Shown here piece by piece: positions 18,701 to 25,789 of a DNA stretch of 39,599 nt. A model generated the notes under the pieces. It did not search any database. It was not told the DNA's origin and was given only the letters and a program-made list of their open reading frames with translations. A program made the position numbers and the translations under genes. Where the stretch lies: the NCBI GenBank assembly GCA_964655175.1, contig CAZZLY010000024.1, positions 1 through 39,599 on the forward strand, given 5' to 3'. This stretch comes from JAIOPA01 sp964655175. GTDB lineage: Bacteria; Eisenbacteria; RBG-16-71-46. Position 1 is the stretch's first letter. Each line of letters opens with the position of its first letter.

Positions 18701-20077
18701 GGGCAGCGGGAAGCGGTTGTCGATCGCATTGACACCGCTCTGCTCGGCACCCTCGAAGTTACCGATGACGACCGGACCGGCACCCGTGTCGATGGTGACG
18801 TCGTCGATCTGCACGGCGCCCCAGCCCCACGAGGTGTAGCCCGAAGCGCGCGAATCCGAATCCGAGAAGCCACGGTTCGTCTTCACGCGGAACACGAGAC
18901 GCACGTTGCCCGACGACGCCGGCGACAGGATCGCGGCGATGTTGGCGGCCGGCACCGTGATCGACGCCGAGTTCGGCGTGACCGTCAGGGTGTCGGTCGG
19001 GTTGTTACCCGCAGCCGCGAAGATCTCGTAGTAGGTGTTGCCGGCACCGAAGACCTTGAGGACCTCGGAGAACCAGCGACGCTGCTTGTCGTAGACCGCA
19101 CGCGTCGTACCGTCGGAGTACACACACGCCGCGTCGTTGACCGGCGCGCCGACGTACACCATGAACGAATCCTTCGGCGCGTTGGCGCCCGCGGCCGAGC
19201 TGCTGATGAAGTTGCCGGCCGTCACGGCGAGCGGGTCGCCATGGAACCAGCCCGTACGCGTCGAAGCCGTCGTACCGATCGACGTCGACATGCGCGTGCG
19301 GTACAGGAACGACACGGCCAGCGACTGGCTGCTGGTGATCGCGATGTCGCGATACAGCATCTGGTCGATCTGGTCCGGGTAGCCCGGGAAGTTGTTGTTC
19401 GAACCACCACCACCCGCGCCACCGTCGTGCAGCGCGGCGACCACGTTCTGATTGAACGCGTTGCCCGTCACGGCGTCGATGTGCGTGTTGTCGCCGTGCT
19501 GACGGAGACCGCACCACGCCGACTTGGTGCCGCTGAGCGGCGACCACTTGACGGCGTTGCCCGCCGTGTTGCCGGCGTCCGCGTGCCAGATACCCACGAC
19601 GCCGAACGTACGCTTCGCAGACGACTGCTGCGAGAGGACGTAGTTGGCGATGTTGCCGTGATCGATCGCCCACCACGGACGGTTGTCGTCCGTCAGGGTC
19701 AGACCACCGGCCGAGTTGTACTGGCGGTGGAGCGGCCACCAGCCCTGGAGGGAGTCCGCGGCCTGGATACCGACCGAGTTGTCCCAGTCCCAGAAGGCGT
19801 TCGTGGGATCGTTGGTGCCGGGGAAATAGTTACCGGTGTAGATGTTCCAGTAGTTGTCGGCGGCCGTGTGATTGGTGAAGGACTTGCCGACGTACACCGA
19901 GTCGGGATCAGGACCCGCCGACACGCCGAGGCGCGAGGCGCGGGAATTGATCTGCTCCTTCACCATCTTCGCGTTCACCAGCTTGATGCCGAGGTCATCG
20001 GCCTGGGCGAACGCGTTGCTGGCCACCATCGCGGCTGCACCGATCAGGAGCAGGAGCGCGACGAACGGCTTCTTCAT
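15713..20077 (-). CDS. Giant secreted protein with C-terminal FlgD/type-IX-like domain
   Basis: The protein has 1454 residues with a classical signal peptide (MKKPF start, cleavage near SNAFA, residue 24). The body is rich in Asn, Gly, Ser, Thr and aromatic residues with scattered cysteines. A lectin-like jelly-roll is suggested at about residues 340-460 by WGWGAVQIDDVTID and IGNFEGAEQ. No catalytic motif is seen. The last 95 residues form the sorting-like beta domain: FVRFSVAKAGRVQVSIYDVT, then GVYFVRSS and RIIVLNN. The ATG at 20077 has GGAGGT 6 nt upstream. By eye its GC content is lower and its codon choice narrower than in its neighbours, as in strongly expressed genes. With its own promoter, long leader and double terminator, it may be a major surface-layer, adhesion or extracellular structural protein. 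I cannot assign a function. Confidence 0.85.
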   Translation of the reverse strand: MKKPFVALLLLIGAAAMVASNAFAQADDLGIKLVNAKMVKEQINSRASRLGVSAGPDPDSVYVGKSFTNHTAADNYWNIYTGNYFPGTNDPTNAFWDWDNSVGIQAADSLQGWWPLHRQYNSAGGLTLTDDNRPWWAIDHGNIANYVLSQQSSAKRTFGVVGIWHADAGNTAGNAVKWSPLSGTKSAWCGLRQHGDNTHIDAVTGNAFNQNVVAALHDGGAGGGGSNNNFPGYPDQIDQMLYRDIAITSSQSLAVSFLYRTRMSTSIGTTASTRTGWFHGDPLAVTAGNFISSSAAGANAPKDSFMVYVGAPVNDAACVYSDGTTRAVYDKQRRWFSEVLKVFGAGNTYYEIFAAAGNNPTDTLTVTPNSASITVPAANIAAILSPASSGNVRLVFRVKTNRGFSDSDSRASGYTSWGWGAVQIDDVTIDTGAGPVVIGNFEGAEQSGVNAIDNRFPLPPGLANNDVWRSTGKPPGEYMHVENLANLTYNDLCGPANSPSRGCNIGGLVITAGNHDDGENAGDSRFTAFREISHNIMSPTINLLGAGVGGATPNSMGITSSIASASDDIMIWYDIYAGMFNLQFSGETWSFGSQSYPATQPNGAKVWGQPDYPGFIVFNPEPQCFTDVEPFAGNGKPLRTSNASGLPDSLRFFLAHQQQCFRFAISLGCNSNEGGYFDNASLAFVDIPGVPGQASAGNTVTLGSISSDIWQMVNDTFPANETAGLPGTAAFDTTGALIRTGLNNAQATGNLLRFDIPGDSTVVVAGNATVSAGDPTSPTVRVDMVFRILPGPGNYQIAAGRSMAPGGVPSGTLLQVPQNQAAVAVAGDASFWGQYMANPGEVSAGSHNGGTSWDPLTWNSARCDTAQARIFPVGGAVPTGTGLTSGSWMSMYHESDPKYATLGVAKNQCFVVDTTKAGNGTNVICNGTVPAWLTTVPASRTGWDGLSTTLECSKIIPDGLLTPGSHVQYFFRKSLAADPLLAYAMCPDTNLIYPQTSEGNNDGHRWQQFSVLPDRWKASTFGGAGAACMLYIDLNDRRGNERVFVSAMDSIGATAAAKRGAHNGWSAPGTTVITSLNVKNDMSVAVSNKNSQPGSTWDMYGVKASESLTTSAGAPGSRLANRTGLALAAGRESKQGPTPDMLRAYYRVVAILSGDLSSGVLGPFTNRSQDDCALFADYVTSASGSAQPRGLFVQGDGFGQSEKAAAGQAASHGTLMTDKLGAIFRNPAYQSLSGNTNDCADILTTTNLTTNADIYGVANTCFWSNDVWQRNPAIGETVEGAFYENVGLNGPYVSEVVKPATALRNWVAATSGYEIEHLYSRYCDTNNGRLAYYYYMLNKVFGGVCQLTGAPSATLDTPQGGRSYSNFMKIGNSVMKQGTSFVRFSVAKAGRVQVSIYDVTGRKVRNLADRVFPAGEHSIQWDGSDDAGSKVARGVYFVRSSVQKDAGRIIVLNN

Positions 20078-20083
20078 GTGACT

Positions 20084-20146
20084 ACCTCCATCGTCGCAAT
20101 GCATGGGCAATGCGAAGTCTTCCGAAGGACGGATTGCGAGCGAGGT
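20084..20146 (-). promoter_or_regulatory. Hairpin that can hide the ribosome binding site
   Basis: In minus-strand RNA, ACCUC (20142-20146) can pair with GAGGU of the Shine-Dalgarno sequence (20084-20088), and CGCAAU (20133-20138) with AUUGCG (20095-20100). The two helices are stacked around an internal loop. Pairing would block translation initiation at 20077. Confidence 0.4.
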
Positions 20147-20151
20147 GTCGC

Positions 20152-20199
20152 AAAAACAAAACGCCGACGGAGCTCGACACTCGAGAGCTTTCCGACGGC
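20152..20199 (-). terminator. Terminator-like hairpin inside the leader of the giant gene
   Basis: In minus-strand RNA the arms 20199-20185 and 20175-20163 form 12 base pairs with one U-U mismatch and a two-A bulge, closing a 9-nt loop. The stem is followed by UUUUGUUUUU (20161-20152). It could be an attenuator, or it could end readthrough from larC if the true promoter lies downstream. Confidence 0.6.
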
Positions 20200-20413
20200 T
20201 ATGGCTGCGCTGAGCCGAATCCCCCCTTCCCGCTGTCCGACGCTCTCTTTAGGCAGTTCAGAGAACGACGAACCCAATGTTGTGCGTATCTCGATCTTGA
20301 GCATCCCCTGCGACCGACCGCTGCCAGTCGGGACGCGAGAGGGGACGCCGCGGAGCATATGAGGTGCGATGAGGGGCGGAGGGAACGATCCCCGTGACCC
20401 CAGCACGTGACAG

Positions 20414-20442
20414 AGGCTAGGCTTGGTTCATGCCTATGTCAA
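20414..20442 (-). promoter_or_regulatory. Predicted promoter of the giant secreted gene
   Basis: On the minus strand, TTGACA (20437-20442), a 17-nt spacer and TAGCCT (20414-20419) lie in an AT-richer stretch. The minus 35 box is a perfect consensus. Confidence 0.6.
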
Positions 20443-20556
20443 ACCGTTTTTAGGTACATCACAAGTCGCGAGCCGTTCGGCAACTCACCTATTCACAAGG
20501 GTATGCCGTTCAAAAGGTGTCCAATGTCGGACATGGCGACCGGGATTGAATAGGTT
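20443..20556. other. AT-richer non-coding stretch with inverted repeats after larC
   Basis: A perfect 9-bp inverted repeat (acctattca at 20487-20495, tgaataggt at 20547-20555) brackets 51 nt that include a smaller hairpin, tgtcc-aatgtc-ggaca (20518-20533). No U tract follows on either strand. It may end the larC transcript or form an operator next to the giant-gene promoter. Confidence 0.35.
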
Positions 20557-21738
20557 TCAGGACCCTATGGGGCCGGAGTGATAGGTCCGAACGGCGGCGG
20601 CCGCGACTTCATGATGTGTGGCGCCCGAGCGGAGCGCCGCCTCGTGGACCGAGTCGAACTCGGGCATGGGTCGTTCGTCGCCCGTGGGCAGGAGGGCCAC
20701 CTTGAGCTGGACGGGGCCGTACGGGGTGACCACCTCGACGATCCGGCGCGGCAGCTCGAGGCGCTGCTCGTCCCGGAACCGCACCCCCAGCGTGGGGGTC
20801 TCGCGCAGGAGCAGGTCGGCCAGGCGACGGGCGTCGGCGGGCTCGGCGATCACGACCAGCCACAGTCCGGCGCGCCCCTTCTTCATGGTGACCGGGGCGA
20901 CCATGGCGTCGAGCGCCCCTGAGGCGAGCAGGGATTGCACGGTGGCCGAGACGTACTGCGGGTTGGCGTCGTCGAGTGCGGTCTCGAGCACGGTGACGGT
21001 GCGCGTGCCCACCGTGGACGCGGCGCGTTCGCCCAGGAGCAGTCGCAGGATGTTGGGGTGCGCGGCGAAGTCCTTGGTCCCCGCGCCCGTCCCCACGGCC
21101 GCGAGCGTCATGGCCGGCGGATCGCCCCAACCCGAGGCGAGCGTCATGAGGAGCGCCGCACCGGTGGGCGTGACGAGCTCGCCCTCGACCGGGCCCCCCA
21201 CGACCGGCGCGCCCCGCAGCAGCAGGGCGGTCGCGGGGGCCGGTACGGGGATGCGGCCGTGCTGCGAGTCCACCGAGCCGCTCCCCAGGGGCAGCACCGA
21301 GGCGCTGACGCTCGTGACGCCCAGCGCGTCGAGCCCGAGCAGCACGCCCACGATGTCCACGATCGCATCCACCGCGCCGACCTCGTGGAAGTGCACCTTC
21401 TGGACGGTGCTGCCGTGGACCTCGGCCTCGGCCTCGGCCAGACGGCGGAACACCGCCTTGGCGCGGTCGCGCACCGGGACGGGCAGGTCGGCGCGATCGA
21501 GGATGGCGTCGATGTGGTGCAGGTGGCGGTGCGGCTGCTTCTCGTCGGAGCGCACGTCCACGTGCTTGGCCGCGAACGGTCCGCGGCGCACGTCGGTGAC
21601 GACGATCGCCACGCCGGTCAGTCCCAGCCGTGCCGGCAGCGCCTGCAGTTCGGCCTCGGGCCAACCGGCCGAGACGAGGGCCGCGAGCGTCATGTCGCCC
21701 GCGATGCCCGAGACGCAATCGAAGTGCGCGTGCCTCAC
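20557..21738 (-). CDS. larC: LarC, nickel insertion protein for the nickel-pincer cofactor
   Basis: LarC inserts nickel into the pyridinium bisthiocarboxylate nucleotide that becomes the nickel-pincer cofactor of lactate racemase and related enzymes, using CTP. The 393-residue protein shows the family opening HFDCVSGIAGDM, the His-rich stretch HRHLHHIDAI, the HFHEVGAVDAIVDIVG motif, and GELVTPTGAALL. The start is the GTG at 21738, which overlaps the larB stop as GTGA and has GGGGAGG 6 nt upstream. It is the last gene of an operon running from the S41 protease. LarE and a LarA-type enzyme would be needed for function and are not in the window. In some bacteria larC is split into two frames; here it is a single intact frame. 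Confidence 0.95.
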   Translation of the reverse strand: MRHAHFDCVSGIAGDMTLAALVSAGWPEAELQALPARLGLTGVAIVVTDVRRGPFAAKHVDVRSDEKQPHRHLHHIDAILDRADLPVPVRDRAKAVFRRLAEAEAEVHGSTVQKVHFHEVGAVDAIVDIVGVLLGLDALGVTSVSASVLPLGSGSVDSQHGRIPVPAPATALLLRGAPVVGGPVEGELVTPTGAALLMTLASGWGDPPAMTLAAVGTGAGTKDFAAHPNILRLLLGERAASTVGTRTVTVLETALDDANPQYVSATVQSLLASGALDAMVAPVTMKKGRAGLWLVVIAEPADARRLADLLLRETPTLGVRFRDEQRLELPRRIVEVVTPYGPVQLKVALLPTGDERPMPEFDSVHEAALRSGATHHEVAAAAVRTYHSGPIGS

Positions 21739-22493
21739 CGCGTCCTCCCCGCTCCCACGTTGATCAGATGCGCCGCGTAACCGGCGCCGAACCCGTTGTC
21801 GATGTTGACCACGGTCACGCCCGCCGCGCACGAGTTGAGCATCGCGAGCAGCGGCGCCAGTCCGTTGAAGTGCGAACCGTAGCCCACGCCCGTGGGCACC
21901 GCGATGAGCGGCCGGTCGGTGAGCCCGCCCACGACGCTCGGCAACGCCCCCTCGAGTCCGGCGACCACGACCAGTGCGCGCGCGCCGCGCAGCCGCTCGC
22001 GGTGCGCGAGCAGGCGGTGCAGACCGGCCACGCCGACGTCGGCGATGAGTTCGGCGCGACTGCCCATGACCTCGAGCGTCACCAGCGCCTCTTCGGCGAC
22101 CGGTAGATCGGCCGTGCCGGCGCACAGCACGAGCACGCGGCCCACACGGCGCGGCGGCCGACGGCGCAGCACGACGCAGCGCGCGAGCTCGTGCACCTCG
22201 GCGCGCGGGAACGCTTCCGCGAGCGCGGCGCGCGCCGCGTCGTCCACGCGCGTGGCGAGCACGACGCCGTGACGTGCGTACAGGCGCCGCACGATCGCGA
22301 CCATCTGCGCGGGCGTCTTGCCCAGACCGAACACCACCTCGGGGAAGCCCGTGCGCAGCGTGCGATGGTGGTCGAGCGTGGCGAAGCCCATGGACTCGAC
22401 CGGCGCCTGCGCGATCCGGCGCGCGGCGGCAGCGGTCCCGACGGTGCCGCGCTTGACCTCGCGCAGCAGCTTGGCGAGCTCAGCCGGACGCAC
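21735..22493 (-). CDS. larB: LarB, nicotinate adenine dinucleotide carboxylase for the nickel-pincer cofactor
   Basis: LarB carboxylates and hydrolyses nicotinic acid adenine dinucleotide, the first step of nickel-pincer cofactor synthesis. Its C-terminal half resembles the PurE fold. The 252-residue protein has the family features PEVVFGLGKTP, VLCAGTADLPVAEEA, VGVAGLHRLL, VVAGLEGALPSVVGGL and PTGVGYG. The GTG at 22493 is chosen because GTGGAG lies 6 nt upstream; the frame overlaps the end of dus by 14 bp. It overlaps larC by 4 bp, so the two are probably made in step. Confidence 0.95.
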   Translation of the reverse strand: MRPAELAKLLREVKRGTVGTAAAARRIAQAPVESMGFATLDHHRTLRTGFPEVVFGLGKTPAQMVAIVRRLYARHGVVLATRVDDAARAALAEAFPRAEVHELARCVVLRRRPPRRVGRVLVLCAGTADLPVAEEALVTLEVMGSRAELIADVGVAGLHRLLAHRERLRGARALVVVAGLEGALPSVVGGLTDRPLIAVPTGVGYGSHFNGLAPLLAMLNSCAAGVTVVNIDNGFGAGYAAHLINVGAGRTR

Positions 22494-23613
22494 GCGGCGT
22501 CTCCACGGGCAGCGACGGATCGGTCATGAACGCGGACAGCCCGCGTGCCGCGAGGTCGCCCAGGTACTGCTGCAGCAGGTCGGCCATCGCGTCGGCGCCG
22601 CGGGTGTGGTTGATCTGCTCGCGCACCTTGTGGCTGTTGGGCAGGCCCTTCACGTACCACGCGACGTGCTTGCGCATCTCACGCGCGGCGTGGTCCGGCC
22701 CCACCGCCTCGACCATCATGCCCAGGTGACGGATGCCCGCCTCGAGCCGCTCGGCGGCGGTGGGCGGCGGCAGCTCGGTGCCGTGCTCGAGCAGCGCACG
22801 GATGCGCTTGAACACCCACGGATCGCCGAACGCGGCGCGGCCCAGCATGACGCCGTCGCAGCCGGTCAGGCGCAGCATGCGCACCGCGTCGTCGGGCGTG
22901 CGCACGTCGCCGTTGCCGATCACCGGGATGTGGATCGCGGCCTTGGCCTCGCCGATCATGTCCCAGTGGGCGTGCCCCTCGAACTTCTCGGCGCGCGTGC
23001 GCGCGTGGATCGCGACCGCCTTGGCCCCGGCCGCCTCGAGCACGCGGCAGACCTCGACGACGTTGCGCGAGTTCCCGTCCCAACCCAGCCGGATCTTGGC
23101 CGTCACGGGCAGGCTCGTGGCCGCGCTCATGGCCTCGACGATGGACGCGATGCGCGGCACGTCCTGCAGCAGCGCGGCCCCGGCGCAGCGGTTCACGACC
23201 TTGCGCACCGGGCAGCCCATGTTGATGTCGATCATGTCGGGGCGCTGCTCGGGCGGCAGATCGCTCAGCACGCGCGCGGCGTCGGCCATGGTGGCCGGGT
23301 CGCTGCCGAACAACTGGATGCCGATCGGCCGCTCGGACGGATCGAACGCGCAGTACTCCATGGTGGCCTGACTGCCGCGCACGAGCCCGTCGGACGAGAC
23401 CATCTCGGTGTACACCGCGGACGCGCCCTGCTCGCGCGCGAGCCGACGGAACGGCGAGTCGGACACGCCCGCGAGCGGCGCCAGCACGAACGGCGAATCC
23501 ATGGTGACGCCGCCGATCGTGAACGGCTTCACCGGCACGCTCGCCGGCGCGTCGCCGTGCGTGTCGGCCTCGCGTCCCGCCTCGCTCGGCGCGGTGGGCT
23601 TGTCGTGGTTCAT
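22480..23613 (-). CDS. dus: tRNA-dihydrouridine synthase
   Basis: This flavoenzyme reduces uridine to dihydrouridine in tRNA D-loops. The 377-residue protein has a short, Pro/Ala/Glu-rich N-terminal lead of about 30 residues, then the FMN-binding barrel: LAPLAGVSDSPFRRL, YTEMVSSDGL, IQLFGSDP, and DINMGCPVRKVV with the proton-donating Cys134. AKIRLGWD and VIGNGDV follow. The overall type is DusB-like. It starts at ATG 23613, overlapping the upstream HAD gene as ATGA, with GGGGGAA 7 nt upstream. In many bacteria dusB is next to fis or unrelated genes; here it lies between a phosphatase and larB. Confidence 0.96.
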   Translation of the reverse strand: MNHDKPTAPSEAGREADTHGDAPASVPVKPFTIGGVTMDSPFVLAPLAGVSDSPFRRLAREQGASAVYTEMVSSDGLVRGSQATMEYCAFDPSERPIGIQLFGSDPATMADAARVLSDLPPEQRPDMIDINMGCPVRKVVNRCAGAALLQDVPRIASIVEAMSAATSLPVTAKIRLGWDGNSRNVVEVCRVLEAAGAKAVAIHARTRAEKFEGHAHWDMIGEAKAAIHIPVIGNGDVRTPDDAVRMLRLTGCDGVMLGRAAFGDPWVFKRIRALLEHGTELPPPTAAERLEAGIRHLGMMVEAVGPDHAAREMRKHVAWYVKGLPNSHKVREQINHTRGADAMADLLQQYLGDLAARGLSAFMTDPSLPVETPRASG

Positions 23614-24293
23614 GGGCGGTTCCCCCGATCGCGCGTGGCGATCTGCTCCTGACGGCGCGCGTACTCGGCCACGTCGCCGAAGTCGGCGACGGCCTCGTGC
23701 GCGATCCCCTGTTCGCGGCACCACGTGAGCAACGAGCCGCGCGCGAGCACCGCGTCGGCGGCGGCCGCGCCGTGGCGATCGCTGGCGCCGTCGCCCACGA
23801 GCACGGTGAAGTAGCCGTAGCTGCGATAACGCCGCACGTGCTGCGCCTTGCAGTTGCCGCAGTCGTCACAGGCCGGATCGGCGAACGGGAACTCGGGCGT
23901 CACGCGATCGTCGGGCCCGAACACCAGCCGGTTCGCGGCCCACGGCAGTTCACCCAGTCCCTCGCGCACGAGATGGTCGCGCAGATAGAAGTCGAAGCCC
24001 TCGGACACGACCATGACGGCGTCGCCACGCCCGAGCGCCTCGCGCACGAACGGCGCGAATCGCGGATCGAGCCGGAACCCGCGCGTGAACGCGAGCGCCT
24101 CGTCCTCGCGTGCGCGCACGTGGGCGCACTGCGCGCGGGTCAACTCGCGATGTCCCACGCGGCCCGCGAGCCAGGCCTCGAGCTCGGGCACGCGCGCCGA
24201 CGCGCCCTCGGGCGAGAACCGCTCGGCGAACGCGGCGCCGATGTCGCGCGGCGAGATCGTGCCATCGAAGTCACACAGATAGGCGATCGGCAT
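23610..24293 (-). CDS. HAD phosphatase, MtnX/phosphoserine-phosphatase-like
   Basis: The 227-residue cytosolic protein has the HAD motifs: CDFDGT at the N-terminus (nucleophile Asp8), VVSEGFD as motif II, a conserved Lys in NCKAQHV and GDGASD as the metal-binding motif IV. The Cys cluster ACDDCGNCKA in the cap-proximal part is characteristic of the MtnX-like branch, whose best known member removes phosphate in methionine salvage. No other methionine salvage gene is near, so the substrate is open; phosphoserine is an alternative. ATG 24293 lies 1 nt after the protease stop. It is the second gene of the operon. Confidence 0.85.
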   Translation of the reverse strand: MPIAYLCDFDGTISPRDIGAAFAERFSPEGASARVPELEAWLAGRVGHRELTRAQCAHVRAREDEALAFTRGFRLDPRFAPFVREALGRGDAVMVVSEGFDFYLRDHLVREGLGELPWAANRLVFGPDDRVTPEFPFADPACDDCGNCKAQHVRRYRSYGYFTVLVGDGASDRHGAAAADAVLARGSLLTWCREQGIAHEAVADFGDVAEYARRQEQIATRDRGNRP

Positions 24294-24294
24294 G

Positions 24295-25677
24295 TCAGCG
24301 ACGCACGCCTCCCGCGACCGGCGGCGTCACCCCCGCGGCGGCGAACACGCCGCGCGCATCGGGCGACTTCTGCAGCACCGCGAGCGCGCGCTGGAACACG
24401 GGGTCGAGCGCGAGCGCGTCGCGCGCCGCGCCCGCGGCCCCGCCCGGATGGCGCGGGTCCATGCGGCGGCGCAGTGCGGTGCTGTCGGCCGCCACGCGCA
24501 GTTCGGGCGCCAGCCCCATGCCGGCGGGCACGGGACGGCCGCCGTCGGTGGTGAACGTGCGCGGCGGCGCGCTCGGAGCGGCCCCTTCGGGCCCCGCCTC
24601 GTCGTCCTCGCTCTCGTCGTCGATCGCGCCCGCGTGGTCGCGATGGATCCAGCGCCCGCTCGGCGTGAGGTAGTGCGACACGGTGAGCTGCACCGCCGCG
24701 AGCGAGCCGCGCAGCGGGTAGATCTGCTGCGCCACACCCTTGCCGAACGTGGTGTCGCCCACGAGCACGGCGCGATCGTGATCCTGCAGCGCGCCCGCCA
24801 GGATCTCGGACGCCGAGGCGCTGCCGCGATCCACGAGCACCGCGAGCGGCCAACCCGTCTCGCTGCGCGCACCGGCCGCGACGTAGTCGCGTCCGACGCC
24901 CGTGGCGCGACCCTCGGTGCGCGTGACGGACGCGCCCTTGGGCAGGAACTGTCCGGCGATCGCGACGGCCTCGTCGATCGTGCCGCCGGGATTGCCGCGC
25001 AGATCGAGCACCAGCGCGTGCGCGCCCGCGCGACGCAGGCTGTCCACCGCGGTCGCCACCTCGTGCGCGGCACCGGTCGAGAAATGCGCCAGTCGCAGGT
25101 AACCCACGCCGGTGGCGGGCACGAACGCGTACGGCACGTTGTGCACGGTGACGTGGCGACGCTCCAGCGTGAGCGTGCGCTCGTCGTCGTCGCGCACGAT
25201 GCCGATCCGCACCTGCGTGCCGGCCGCACCGCGCAGACGCGTGCTCACCTCGTCGGGCGACAGGCCGTACGTGGAGCGATCGTCGATCGTCGAGATCACG
25301 TCGCCGGGCAGCAGGCCCGCATCCCACGCGGGCGAACCCTCGATGGGCGCGATCACCACCGGCCAGCCGTCGCGCTGATCGAGCGTCGCACCGATGCCGT
25401 CGAACGCGCCCTGGATGGAGTTCTTGACCGCGCGGAACTGCTCGGGGTCGAGGTAACGCGACCACGGATCGAGCCCGCGCGTGACACCGCGCATGGCGCC
25501 GGTGATGAGCTTGCCCGGATCGACCGGGTCGACGTAGTTGGCCTGCACCGTCTGCAGGACCTCGATGAACAGATCGAGACCCGAGTACAGCCCGCGCGAG
25601 GCGTGACTGCCACCCACCCACCAACCCAGTGTGAACAGGGCGCCGAGCACGGCACCGAGCAGCACACGACGACGCAT
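24295..25677 (-). CDS. C-terminal processing peptidase (S41 family, CtpA-like)
   Basis: The protein has 460 residues. An N-terminal hydrophobic segment (about 3-21) anchors or exports it. A PDZ domain (about 90-170) contains SPAWDAGLLPGDVISTIDD, and the tail-specific protease core follows with LDLRGNPGG, the catalytic motif GSASASE (285-291) and the lysine motif TFGKGVAQ. The last 100 residues contain an acidic insert (DDESEDDEAGPEG) and a low-complexity end. ATG 25677 has GGAGG 6 nt upstream. Such proteases act in the periplasm on protein C-termini. It is the first gene of the operon ctp, HAD, dus, larB, larC. Confidence 0.93.
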   Translation of the reverse strand: MRRRVLLGAVLGALFTLGWWVGGSHASRGLYSGLDLFIEVLQTVQANYVDPVDPGKLITGAMRGVTRGLDPWSRYLDPEQFRAVKNSIQGAFDGIGATLDQRDGWPVVIAPIEGSPAWDAGLLPGDVISTIDDRSTYGLSPDEVSTRLRGAAGTQVRIGIVRDDDERTLTLERRHVTVHNVPYAFVPATGVGYLRLAHFSTGAAHEVATAVDSLRRAGAHALVLDLRGNPGGTIDEAVAIAGQFLPKGASVTRTEGRATGVGRDYVAAGARSETGWPLAVLVDRGSASASEILAGALQDHDRAVLVGDTTFGKGVAQQIYPLRGSLAAVQLTVSHYLTPSGRWIHRDHAGAIDDESEDDEAGPEGAAPSAPPRTFTTDGGRPVPAGMGLAPELRVAADSTALRRRMDPRHPGGAAGAARDALALDPVFQRALAVLQKSPDARGVFAAAGVTPPVAGGVRR

Positions 25678-25735
25678 GGGGGACCTCCGGGAACGACGGG
25701 TGGCCGCGGGGGACGGCGAGGGGAAAGTGGCGGGG

Positions 25736-25744
25736 ACTATACCA
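25736..25744 (-). promoter_or_regulatory. Predicted extended minus 10 promoter of the ctp-larC operon
   Basis: On the minus strand, TGGTATAGT holds an extended minus 10 (TGN) and a TATAGT box, 5 of 6 matches. No good minus 35 box is seen. It lies about 60 nt upstream of the protease ATG, in the 112-nt gap after tmk. Confidence 0.55.
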
Positions 25745-25789
25745 CGCGACGCCACGGGACCGACGGGCCGAGCGTGCGCGGGACGCGGC

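Larger units (their letters stand above)
20078..20406 (-). promoter_or_regulatory. Long structured leader of the giant secreted gene
   Basis: If transcription starts near 20406, the mRNA has a leader of about 330 nt, far longer than elsewhere in the window. It contains a terminator-like hairpin with a U tract, then a hairpin covering the Shine-Dalgarno sequence. An open frame of 110 codons starting at a GTG near 20406 spans it and ends in TGA overlapping the ATG of the gene. Its third positions are not GC-rich, so I read it as non-coding. It matches no riboswitch class that I know. Confidence 0.5.

Noticed and set aside
15329..20362. A 1677-codon open frame on the plus strand opposite the giant secreted gene
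   Set aside because: It is rich in Arg, Val, Asp and His with no domain, signal or Shine-Dalgarno sequence, and it is the mirror image expected opposite a GC-rich gene with biased codons.
20074..20406. A 110-codon frame spanning the leader of the giant gene and overlapping its start
   Set aside because: Third codon positions are not GC-rich, there is no Shine-Dalgarno sequence at its GTG, and RNA hairpins explain the region better. Ribosome profiling would settle it.
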